DNA of 42,322 nucleotides. It comes from Gammaproteobacteria bacterium (GTDB lineage Bacteria > Pseudomonadota > Gammaproteobacteria > Steroidobacterales > Woeseiaceae). Positions within the stretch are counted from its first letter, which is position 1, and each line of letters opens with the position of its first letter. Both the position numbers and the translations under genes were made by a program. A model generated the notes under the pieces. The model was not told where the DNA came from and did no database searches. It worked only from the letters and a program-made list of their open reading frames with translations. The DNA is taken from NCBI GenBank assembly GCA_004357475.1, contig SMWE01000001.1:1-42322 (forward strand), written 5' to 3'. Shown piece after piece: positions 33,474-40,441 of this stretch.

Positions 33474-33690
33474 TCGCTGATTCCGCTGTGATTTGGACCC
33501 GTACGCTGGCGGACAATCCTATCCTCAGTGCCTGAGATTGTCGCCGGGAATCCGAACCGGCCTCGACGCCAACGATAGAAAGCAACTGCGATCGCTGGCC
33601 AGTCAGGCCGATATTGGCGTAAAATTATAACCTTATGCAGCCCCTGTGTGCCCGGGGCGCGAAACACCCGATTTCTGGAAAGTGAAACAC

Positions 33691-34908
33691 ATGTCATCGA
33701 CTATCGAGCTGGAAAACAAGTTTTGCGCGCATAACTACAATCCGCTGCCCGTTGTGCTGTCACGTGGGAATGGCGTATTCGTCTGGGATGAGAACGGCAA
33801 GAAATACCTCGACATGATGAGCGCCTATTCCGCCGTGAGTCATGGGCACGCGAATCCGCGCCTGGTCGAGGTCGTGAAAAAACAGGTCGAAAAACTGACC
33901 ATCGTTTCCCGGGCCTATTACACGGACCAACTCGGCGAATTTCTGAAGCTCGCTTGCGAATTGACCGGGCAGGACATGGCGCTACCGATGAACACTGGCG
34001 CCGAAGCCGTGGAAACCGCAATCAAAGCGGCGCGCAAATGGGGCTACGAGGTCAAGGGTATCGATACGGACAAAGCGGAAATCATTGCCTGCACCGGCAA
34101 TTTCCATGGCCGCACGATAACGATTATCGCAATGTCGGACGAGCCACAATACCAGTATGGTTTTGGTCCTTATCCCGCCGGTTTCAAGCTGGCCCAGTAC
34201 GGCGACGCCGAGGCGCTTGAAAAACTGATCACGCCGCACACAGCAGCGTTTCTTGTTGAACCGATCCAGGGAGAGGGCGGCATCGTCGTGCCGCCGGAGG
34301 GCTACCTGAAGACCTGCCAGGAAATCTGCCGCAAGCACAATGTGCTGCTAATCGCTGACGAGATCCAAACCGGACTGGGTCGTACCGGCAGCCTGCTTGC
34401 CTGTGACCATGAGAAGGTAGTGCCGGATGGGCTGATCCTGGGCAAGGCGCTCGGCGGCGGCATTTTACCGGTTTCGATGTTCCTGTCGAAGCGCGAAGTC
34501 ATGGAAGTGTTCACCCCCGGCGATCATGGCAGTACTTTCGGTGGCAACCCGCTGGCATCCGCTGTCGGCCTGGAAGCACTGAAAATCCTGATCGAAGAAA
34601 AGCTGCCCGAAAGAAGCAAAGAAATGGGCGACTACCTGATGGGAAAATTACATGGACTCAACAGCCCGCTGATTAGCGGAATCAGAGGTCGTGGATTGTT
34701 CGTCGGTATCGAGATTGACCCGGCGCTCGCCAGTGCCAGGGAAATCTGCGAAGCGCTGATGGAGCGCGGATTGCTGAGCAAGGAAACTCATGAGACTGTT
34801 GTGCGGCTCGCGCCACCGCTTATTATCCGCCGCGACGAAATTGACTGGGCGGTTGATCAGATTAGCGAGGTACTTGAGGATATGGATCGGATTCGCCTGG
34901 CCTCATAA
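33691..34908 (+). CDS. rocD: Ornithine aminotransferase
   Basis: A PLP-dependent class III aminotransferase that converts ornithine and 2-oxoglutarate to glutamate-5-semialdehyde and glutamate. The 405-residue protein has HNYNPLPVVLSRGNGVFVWD, YLDMMSAYSAVSHGHANPRL, NTGAEAVETAIKAARKWG, the cofactor aspartate Asp223 in ADEIQTGLGRTG, PLP lysine Lys252 in LGKALGGG and STFGGNPLA. The HNYNP opening and SAVSHGH are ornithine aminotransferase hallmarks. I start at the ATG at 33691 with GGAAAG upstream; an in-frame start at 33646 adds unrelated residues. The product cyclises to pyrroline-5-carboxylate, the substrate of ProC. A TATAAC lies at 33627-33632 but no good -35 was found. Confidence 0.93.
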   Translation: MSSTIELENKFCAHNYNPLPVVLSRGNGVFVWDENGKKYLDMMSAYSAVSHGHANPRLVEVVKKQVEKLTIVSRAYYTDQLGEFLKLACELTGQDMALPMNTGAEAVETAIKAARKWGYEVKGIDTDKAEIIACTGNFHGRTITIIAMSDEPQYQYGFGPYPAGFKLAQYGDAEALEKLITPHTAAFLVEPIQGEGGIVVPPEGYLKTCQEICRKHNVLLIADEIQTGLGRTGSLLACDHEKVVPDGLILGKALGGGILPVSMFLSKREVMEVFTPGDHGSTFGGNPLASAVGLEALKILIEEKLPERSKEMGDYLMGKLHGLNSPLISGIRGRGLFVGIEIDPALASAREICEALMERGLLSKETHETVVRLAPPLIIRRDEIDWAVDQISEVLEDMDRIRLAS

Positions 34909-34948
34909 AGTCAGTGTCGACGTACACCAGGTTCAAAGGAAATAAGCG

Positions 34949-36160
34949 ATGCCTGAGCTAACTGCCATACACATCGGACTACTGGCCCTCACGCTGGTCG
35001 TGGGCGTCGTACTCGGCTCGATTTTCCGGGGTGAGCGCTCCGCGAAAGAAAAGATTGCGATCAATGCCGGCTGGCAGGACCAGCTGGAGTCACAACAGGC
35101 CGAGCTAGATCGTCTCGCCGAGCAGAATAAGGGCCTGATGGAACAAATCAGCCAGTATCAGGCCTCACACAAAGACTCGATTAATCGCGCCAAGGAATTA
35201 TCTGATTCCCTCAAGGAGTCATTTCAGCGGCGCGATGAAATGAAAACCCATATTAATGATTTTCGGAAAAAGCTGGAGCTTACGATCGCGCAGCGCGACA
35301 AGCTCAAAGACGCTGTCGAAAACCGTGAAATTCAGAACAAAAGTTCCACCAGCGAGCTCAAGGAAAAAGATGACAAGATTTTCCATTTAAGCCGCGAACT
35401 GACTAGTTGGCAAAATCGTGTACCGCCGCTGGTTGAAAAATTTCAGGAGCGTGACAGACAGGCACGGGAACTCGAGGAAGAGTTGGTAAAGGCCAGGGCA
35501 AGAATCGAATCGTTCGAAGAAATGGCCCAATCGAATCAGACCCGAATTGAGCCAATTGACGCTGGTACCTTGCCGGATGGCCTGGAGGCGTCGAACGAGC
35601 CGCACTCGGATACGTCAACTCATGCAGTGTCCGTATTGCAGGACCAGATCGACGATGGCGCGGTATCGGAAGAAGGGGGTGAAGCGGTAGAGAATCTGAC
35701 AACATCGGATGATGAGTTTCTCCCCGCAGACAAATTCGTTGATGAAGAAGACAAGATGGCCGATGAGCCTGATGCGCAAACGGAACAAGTGCCAGACTCT
35801 ATAGAGACGTTTACCGCATTGGCTGATGAGCTTCTCGCCGCAGACAGATTCGTTGGCGATGAAGACCGGACGGCCGATGAGCCTGACCCGGGCACGCAAA
35901 AAAGCGAGGATGGTTCGTTGACTGGCGAACCTAAGTCAGGCGACGACAAAGATGATCTGAAGCAGATAAAAGGCGTGGGGCCTGCGATCGAAAAAACACT
36001 TAACGATCTTGGCATCTTCCTTTTCAATCAGTTAGCCGAGATCAGCGAACAGGAAATCGATCGTGTTGCACAGCAGCTGAAGGGGTTTCGCAGCCGTATT
36101 TACCGCGAAGACTGGATCGGACAGGCTCGCGACCTGCATCATCAGAAAACAATAATCTGA
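34949..36160 (+). CDS. Membrane-anchored coiled-coil protein with a C-terminal helix-hairpin-helix domain
   Basis: A 403-residue protein I cannot name. Residues 7-27 form one membrane helix; the rest should face the cytoplasm. A long coiled coil runs from about 45 to 190, rich in Glu, Lys, Gln and Arg. An acidic linker (about 200-330) carries an imperfect 38-residue tandem duplication: DDEFLPADKFVDEEDKMADEP at 254 and ADELLAADRFVGDEDRTADEP at 292. The end (about 335-395) is a helix-hairpin-helix domain, DDLKQIKGVGPAIEKTLNDLGI followed by a region with IDRVAQQLKGFRSRIYREDWIGQA, shown in part. This type of domain is seen at the end of other membrane or NADH-dehydrogenase-associated proteins and may bind DNA or protein. 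It follows rocD by 40 bases. Confidence 0.85.
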   Translation: MPELTAIHIGLLALTLVVGVVLGSIFRGERSAKEKIAINAGWQDQLESQQAELDRLAEQNKGLMEQISQYQASHKDSINRAKELSDSLKESFQRRDEMKTHINDFRKKLELTIAQRDKLKDAVENREIQNKSSTSELKEKDDKIFHLSRELTSWQNRVPPLVEKFQERDRQARELEEELVKARARIESFEEMAQSNQTRIEPIDAGTLPDGLEASNEPHSDTSTHAVSVLQDQIDDGAVSEEGGEAVENLTTSDDEFLPADKFVDEEDKMADEPDAQTEQVPDSIETFTALADELLAADRFVGDEDRTADEPDPGTQKSEDGSLTGEPKSGDDKDDLKQIKGVGPAIEKTLNDLGIFLFNQLAEISEQEIDRVAQQLKGFRSRIYREDWIGQARDLHHQKTII

Positions 36161-36188
36161 CCTGACCGTGTCACTTATGCGGGCTTGC

Positions 36189-36719
36189 TCAGGGCTTGGC
36201 AGCGGCTTCGCCGTCGAGGCCTTTCAAACCAGCAAGTTCGACTTCAAACACGAGCGTCGATCCGGGCGGGATCAGGGCGCCTGCCTGACGGTCCCCATAG
36301 GCTAGCTCCGGCGCGATAGTCAACTCGCGAATTTCGCCGATTTTCATGCCGACAACGCCCTCATCCCATCCGCGAATGACACGGCGTGCTCCCAGCGGAA
36401 ATTCAAAATGGACGCCGCGATCGACCGAGCTGTCAAATTTGTCACCACGATTATTCTCTGCGGAGCGATCGTAAAGCCAACCCGTGTAATGCACGACAAC
36501 CGTGTGGCCAACCGCTGCCGCCGCTCCCGTTCCCTCTCGCAGCAGCCGCATAGACAGACCTGGCACAATTTCAATCACCTCAATGGCAACCGTCCCGGAC
36601 GCAGCTGATTCAGCGGCTGCTTCCCTGCCCGCCGTCGCGTTTTCGTCAATCCCCGAGTTGCCGCATGCGGTTATCGCCATCGCGATGCCGGGCCAAATGA
36701 CCAATCGAATTAATTTCAT
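36189..36719 (-). CDS. FKBP-type peptidyl-prolyl isomerase, probable lipoprotein
   Basis: A 176-residue exported isomerase. The signal ends in ITAC with Cys19, so it is probably a lipoprotein. After a short Ala/Glu linker comes one FKBP domain (about 60-168) with VVVHYTGWLYD, GDKFDSSVDRG, FPLGARRVIRGWDEGVVGMKIGE, LAYGDRQAGALIPPGSTLVFEVEL. The extra residues in the loop after GWLYD (RSAENNRG) are longer than in the minimal domain. It should help folding of proline-containing proteins in the periplasm. It lies 37 bases after msrB and is probably the third gene of the htpG operon. It converges with the coiled-coil gene. Confidence 0.92.
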   Translation of the reverse strand: MKLIRLVIWPGIAMAITACGNSGIDENATAGREAAAESAASGTVAIEVIEIVPGLSMRLLREGTGAAAAVGHTVVVHYTGWLYDRSAENNRGDKFDSSVDRGVHFEFPLGARRVIRGWDEGVVGMKIGEIRELTIAPELAYGDRQAGALIPPGSTLVFEVELAGLKGLDGEAAAKP

Positions 36720-36756
36720 TTCTCGTGCCTTGAGTTAATTGTTGATTGCGCGTCAC

Positions 36757-37149
36757 TTAAGATTTGTCAAACTCGAGTGACGCAGAATTAATGCAATAGC
36801 GCAACCCGGTAGGTTCTGGCCCGTCTTCAAAAACGTGGCCAAGATGTGCATCGCAGGTGGCGCAAACAACCTCATCCCGGATCATGCCGTGACTCGCGTC
36901 CCTGATTGTACGCACCTTGTCACCGGCAAGCGGTAACCAGAAACTGGGCCACCCGCTACCGGAATCATACTTGTGATCCGAACTGAACAGCTCCGCCCCA
37001 CAACAGACGCACTGATAAACGCCGTCATCCTTGTGATTGACATATTTGCCGGTAAACGGCTGCTCGGTACTCTTGTGTTGCGTGACCTCGAACTGGTCGT
37101 CGGTCAGCCGCGAGCGGAGATCAGCACTAGCGTCGGTATCTTGATTCAT
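36757..37149 (-). CDS. msrB: Peptide-methionine (R)-S-oxide reductase
   Basis: Repairs methionine-R-sulfoxide in proteins. The 130-residue MsrB has structural zinc cysteines Cys47/Cys50 and Cys96/Cys99, the motif [19 protein letters not shown] and the catalytic Cys119 in [11 protein letters not shown]. The usual resolving cysteine position in the N-terminal region is not obvious, as in many MsrB proteins recycled by another route. Its ATG overlaps the end of htpG by four bases, so the two are translationally coupled. Confidence 0.95.
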   Translation of the reverse strand: MNQDTDASADLRSRLTDDQFEVTQHKSTEQPFTGKYVNHKDDGVYQCVCCGAELFSSDHKYDSGSGWPSFWLPLAGDKVRTIRDASHGMIRDEVVCATCDAHLGHVFEDGPEPTGLRYCINSASLEFDKS

Positions 37150-39041
37150 GTGTGCTGATCTGCATTGCCGGACCCGATCTCCAGCAACAGCTGGTTGATC
37201 CGGCGCACGTACTCAGCCGGGTTCGACAGTTGCGCACCCTCTGCCAGCAAAGCGTGGTCCAGCACGATATTCGATAGTTCACGAAAACGCTCATCATCGG
37301 CCTCGGCCGACAACCTGCTGACCAGCGAGTGCTCAATATTGATCTCGAGGATCGGTTTGGATTTCGGCAATTCCTGCCCGGAAGCCTGGAGTATGCGCCG
37401 CAGCTGCGGTGTCAGATCCTGCTCGCCGGTAACGACGCACGCAGGTGAGCCGACGAGACGCTGACTGATATTGACCGTTTCAACCCTATCTTTAAGCGTT
37501 CTCCTGATCTTTTTCAGCAGCGGCTTGTTCTCATCGTTCAATGCCTCTTGCGTGATTTGACCATCGCCATCAGGCAGCGCGAGCTGTCCACGGCCAACAT
37601 CCTGAAACGTCTTGCCCTCGAATTCCGGCAAGTGATCGACCATCCAGGAATCGATGCGGTCGTAGAGTAATAATACTTCAAGACCCTTCTCGCGCAATTG
37701 CTCGAGATGAGGGCTTGCACTTACAGTTTCGAAATTGTCTCCGAGGACGTAGTAAATCTTATCCTGACCCTCGCCAGCACGAGCGACGTAGTCAGACAAT
37801 GACTGATCCTGTTTGGCAGAATCGGTATGTGTCGATGCAAATCGCAGCAGCCTGGCAAGCTTTTCAGCATTCTGCTGATCTTCAACCAGGCCCTCTTTGA
37901 AAACCTGCCCAAACTCGCCCCAGAATTTTTCGTAATCCTGAGCTTCGTTCGCCGCCATCTTTTGCAACATATCCAGCACGCGCCGCGTCAACGCGCTACG
38001 CAAAGCGTCGAGTTCAGGGTTTTGCTGCAGGAGTTCCCGGGACACATTCAGCGGCAAGTCCGCTGAGTCGATGATCCCTTTGACGAATCGCAGGTACAAT
38101 GGCAGGAATTGTTCCGCCTCATCCATGATGAAAACACGCTGCACATACAACTTGAGCCCCCTCGGCGCATCCCTGTTCCACAGGTCGAACGGTGCCCTTG
38201 CAGGAATATAGAGGAGACTCGTGTATTCCCTTTTTCCCTCAACCCGATTGTGGCTCCAGCAAAGCGGATCGACAAAATCGTGGGCAATGTGTTTGTAGAA
38301 CTCCTTGTACTCGTCCTCGCCGATATCGGAGCGCGAACGAGTCCATAACGCAGTCGCTGCATTTACTGTTTTGGGCTCGCTGTCCGTTTCACCGAGGTTC
38401 TGCAACAGCACCGGAAATCCGATGTGGTCGGAAAATTTTCGAATCAGTGAATCGAGGCGGAGTTCATCGGCGAACTCTGATTCGGCGTCCTTTAAATGCA
38501 AGGTCACGGTTGTGCCGCGTTTATTGATATCCGCAGACTCGACAGTAAATTCGCCTTTTCCATCAGACTCCCAACGGACGCCGTCGCGCGATTCAAGGCC
38601 AGCCCTGCGCGTTGCCACTTCAACTTTGTCGGCGACGATGAAGGCAGAGTAAAAGCCAACTCCAAACTGACCGATAAGCCTGGCGTCCTTCTGACTATCG
38701 CCGGTCATCTGTTGCAGGAATTCGGCTGTCCCGGATTTGGCTATCGTGCCCAGGTTTTCGATCAACTCTTCGCGAGACATGCCGATACCGTTGTCGGTAA
38801 CGGAAAGCGTTTTGCTGCCGGCGTCGAAAGCCACCACGATTTGCAGGTCCGGGTCATCTTTCAATAATGCAGGCGATGCCAGCGCCTCAAACCGGAGTCT
38901 GTCGGCGGCGTCGGAGGCGTTTGAAATCAGCTCTCTAAGGAAAATCTCTTTGTTGCTGTACAGCGAATGAATCATCAACTGCAGCAGCTGCCGGACTTCG
39001 GCCTGAAACCCCAGGGTCTCCTGGCCGTTCTTGTCACTCAC
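37146..39041 (-). CDS. htpG: Molecular chaperone HtpG (Hsp90)
   Basis: A 631-residue cytosolic Hsp90 dimer. The GHKL ATPase shows [38 protein letters not shown] and [11 protein letters not shown]; the middle domain has [12 protein letters not shown] and [15 protein letters not shown], with the client-binding arginine region; the C-terminal dimer domain ends without the eukaryotic MEEVD. Translation starts with GTG at 39041, preceded by AGGAG at nine bases. A sigma-32-type promoter lies about 65 bases upstream, and msrB overlaps the stop codon. Confidence 0.97.
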   Translation of the reverse strand: MSDKNGQETLGFQAEVRQLLQLMIHSLYSNKEIFLRELISNASDAADRLRFEALASPALLKDDPDLQIVVAFDAGSKTLSVTDNGIGMSREELIENLGTIAKSGTAEFLQQMTGDSQKDARLIGQFGVGFYSAFIVADKVEVATRRAGLESRDGVRWESDGKGEFTVESADINKRGTTVTLHLKDAESEFADELRLDSLIRKFSDHIGFPVLLQNLGETDSEPKTVNAATALWTRSRSDIGEDEYKEFYKHIAHDFVDPLCWSHNRVEGKREYTSLLYIPARAPFDLWNRDAPRGLKLYVQRVFIMDEAEQFLPLYLRFVKGIIDSADLPLNVSRELLQQNPELDALRSALTRRVLDMLQKMAANEAQDYEKFWGEFGQVFKEGLVEDQQNAEKLARLLRFASTHTDSAKQDQSLSDYVARAGEGQDKIYYVLGDNFETVSASPHLEQLREKGLEVLLLYDRIDSWMVDHLPEFEGKTFQDVGRGQLALPDGDGQITQEALNDENKPLLKKIRRTLKDRVETVNISQRLVGSPACVVTGEQDLTPQLRRILQASGQELPKSKPILEINIEHSLVSRLSAEADDERFRELSNIVLDHALLAEGAQLSNPAEYVRRINQLLLEIGSGNADQHT

Positions 39042-39104
39042 CTGGTCTCACTCCTGAATCAGCTTAATCCTGGTGCAGCATTACGCCGCTCGTGCCGACA
39101 GACA

Positions 39105-39132
39105 AGATAGTGGCTCCACCGGGATTTTCAAG
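39105..39132 (-). promoter_or_regulatory. htpG: Sigma-32 (heat-shock) promoter of htpG
   Basis: On the minus strand CTTGAAA (39132-39126) is an exact match to the sigma-32 -35 element. After 13 bases comes CACTATCT (39112-39105), which matches CCCCATNT at five of the seven defined positions. The spacing is within the known range. Transcription would start near 39098, leaving a leader of about 57 bases. htpG is a classic heat-shock gene, which strengthens the call. Confidence 0.7.
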
Positions 39133-39167
39133 CTTTGCTGAGACGATTCCGAACTGGAAACGTTGAA

Positions 39168-39416
39168 CTAGTCGGCGATTGCGTCGGGCGACGGACCAAC
39201 CACGCCCCGAAACAGCATGCCGACCGCCAGCAGCGAGACCACGGCCACGGCCAGCGGAGGATTCCAAAGTGCAATAAAGATGCCGAACAGCTGCAATACG
39301 GCTGATGTAGCCAGGAACAGGAAGAATCGAAATGCCTGGCGGATGCGCTCCGCCTTCAGAGCGGCGGCGTAAAACAGATCTTCGAGATCGTCAAGAAACT
39401 GGACCAGGCATTCCAT
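39168..39416 (-). CDS. Small two-helix membrane protein
   Basis: An 82-residue protein with an amphipathic N-terminal helix (MECLVQFLDDLEDLFYAA, then KAERIRQAFRFFLF) and two membrane helices at about 30-50 and 53-72 (FLFLATSAVLQLFGIFIALW and LAVAVVSLLAVGMLF). The end GVVGPSPDAIAD is polar. I do not recognise the family. The regular helical pattern and good codon structure argue that it is a real gene. It lies upstream of htpG on the same strand, with 35 bases between its stop codon and the heat-shock promoter. Confidence 0.65.
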   Translation of the reverse strand: MECLVQFLDDLEDLFYAAALKAERIRQAFRFFLFLATSAVLQLFGIFIALWNPPLAVAVVSLLAVGMLFRGVVGPSPDAIAD

Positions 39417-39437
39417 CAGCTGAGTGCTCTCCGCACG

Positions 39438-39629
39438 TTATCTGACAATCGAAAGAGTTGGTCCCGGGCGCTTGGTCTCACCTGCATCTGAATCCGTGTC
39501 CTGCATGGCGCTGACATTCGATTGCTTCGCATGTGCGATTGCGCGATGGAACAGTGCCCACCGTTGACGTGCTGACTCGTCCTTGAGCGCCGTTACCGGT
39601 GATTCATTATGTACGCACTTGTTTGACAT
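39438..39629 (-). CDS. Possible small soluble protein
   Basis: A 63-residue reading frame with an Arg/Ala-rich centre (ARQRWALFHRAIAHAKQ) and a polar C-terminus. No family recognised. The case for it is positional: it begins about 28 bases after the start point predicted for the CRP-type promoter, and 21 bases before the small membrane-protein gene. The case against it is the lack of a well-placed ribosome-binding site (GGAAG sits only one base from the ATG). Confidence 0.35.
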   Translation of the reverse strand: MSNKCVHNESPVTALKDESARQRWALFHRAIAHAKQSNVSAMQDTDSDAGETKRPGPTLSIVR

Positions 39630-39641
39630 ACTTCCATGTTC

Positions 39642-39674
39642 TTAGGTGTAGTCCATTAGGTGGAACTATAGTCC
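39642..39674. repeat. Repeated operator-like motif TTAGGTG...TAGTCC
   Basis: TTAGGTG occurs at 39642 and 39656, and TAGTCC at 39649 and 39669, so the unit is repeated with a six-base insertion in the second copy. The second copy overlaps the TATAGT of the minus-strand promoter and the first lies just after its start point. That position would suit a repressor or a second regulator. Confidence 0.4.
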
Positions 39675-39707
39675 CCTCAATTGGCATTCGCCGTGAGGCA
39701 GATCACA
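39665..39707 (-). promoter_or_regulatory. Class II CRP/Vfr-type promoter
   Basis: CGTGA-N6-TCACA at 39692-39707 (window strand) differs from the CRP consensus TGTGA-N6-TCACA at one base. On the minus strand TATAGT lies at 39670-39665; if its first base is -12, transcription starts at 39658 and the CRP site is centred at -41.5. This is exactly the geometry of class II CRP-activated promoters, in which no good -35 is needed, and none is seen. Confidence 0.55.
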
Positions 39708-39846
39708 GCTTGCTTTAGAAACTCTTGTGCAACCCTTTCTAATTCGTAAAAGAGAGAACCCGTTCGAACTTTTTTGCGGACTTAGTCATCGCTTGTGTAC
39801 AAGCCACAATAAATTGCGTGTACGAAATGTCTCGCACAGAATCACC

Positions 39847-39862
39847 TGTGATCCGTGTCACG
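39847..39862. promoter_or_regulatory. Second CRP-like site
   Basis: TGTGA-TCCGTG-TCACG matches the CRP consensus TGTGA-N6-TCACA at nine of ten defined positions. It lies about 155 bases upstream of the first site, too far to contact the same polymerase directly, and could serve as an auxiliary site. Confidence 0.45.
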
Positions 39863-39938
39863 TGGCGTCAAGAATTAGCAATGGAATTGGTGTTTCAGGT
39901 TTGACTTAAGCTGAGCAGCTTGTTTGCGGAACAGAATA

Positions 39939-40196
39939 CTAGCTATCGAACCAGTTTCGTTTAACTTGTTCAGCCCAATCGCGATAGCCTTTCCATGTAT
40001 AAAGCGACGAGTCAACGCTGGCACGACGAGTGCGCGGTGCGGGTGCTTTAGAAATCCATCTGCGATATTGCTGCCAGCCATCCGAGTCGGCTTTGTCACC
40101 GGCATGCATACTATTCGCGCGATCGTTTGCTTCCGGTTCGTCTGCCGCTTCAGCGCTGGAATCACTGGCCCAGGTAATTTCTTTGCTGTCCTGCAT
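39939..40196 (-). CDS. Small hypothetical protein with a basic Trp/Tyr-rich C-terminus
   Basis: An 85-residue frame. The N-terminal half is acidic and low in complexity (SSAEAADEPEANDRA), while the C-terminal half looks conserved: GWQQYRRWISKAPAPRTRR, then SSLYTWKGYRDWAEQVKR and an end in NWFDS. The clear split into a variable linker and an aromatic, basic end suggests a real protein, perhaps one that binds a partner or nucleic acid. I know no family. The ribosome-binding site is weak (GAAGAG, 12 bases from the ATG). Confidence 0.5.
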   Translation of the reverse strand: MQDSKEITWASDSSAEAADEPEANDRANSMHAGDKADSDGWQQYRRWISKAPAPRTRRASVDSSLYTWKGYRDWAEQVKRNWFDS

Positions 40197-40258
40197 AAGC
40201 GTCTGCTCTTCTAGTCCTATGCACAGATGCTACGTGGCACAGGTTCCCGGGCACAGGA

Positions 40259-40276
40259 ACTGCATCACAATGCAGT
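40259..40276. repeat. Small perfect hairpin
   Basis: ACTGCAT-CACA-ATGCAGT, seven-base perfect arms, followed on the plus strand by AAGCCA and six T. It lies between the 85-residue gene and ppnN. It could be a weak terminator for plus-strand transcription or a protein site; no plus-strand gene nearby needs one. The rest of 40197-40441 holds nothing else recognisable. Confidence 0.35.
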
Positions 40277-40441
40277 AAGCCATTTTTTATATAAAGATCA
40301 ATATGTTACTGTGTCTTTTTACTTAATGAAGAAGGCCCCTTCAGGGCACTGGCCAGACTATTTAACTAAATGCGAAACCTCGCAGATGCACAAATCGGCA
40401 GACAGCCGAGCGCCAGCCCGAACATTTTACGAGTGGCCGGG

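Larger units (their letters stand above)
39630..39938. other. Regulatory-looking intergenic region
   Basis: About 310 bases without a supported gene, lying between two minus-strand small genes. It holds two CRP-like sites (39692-39707 and 39847-39862), a TATAGT promoter element and a repeated TTAGGTG/TAGTCC motif, listed separately. It is more AT-rich than its surroundings by eye. Confidence 0.5.

Noticed and set aside
33008-33697. Minus-strand open frame of 229 codons overlapping the hydrolase and rocD leader
   Set aside because: Different frame from the alpha/beta hydrolase, which has a full catalytic triad; no protein features.
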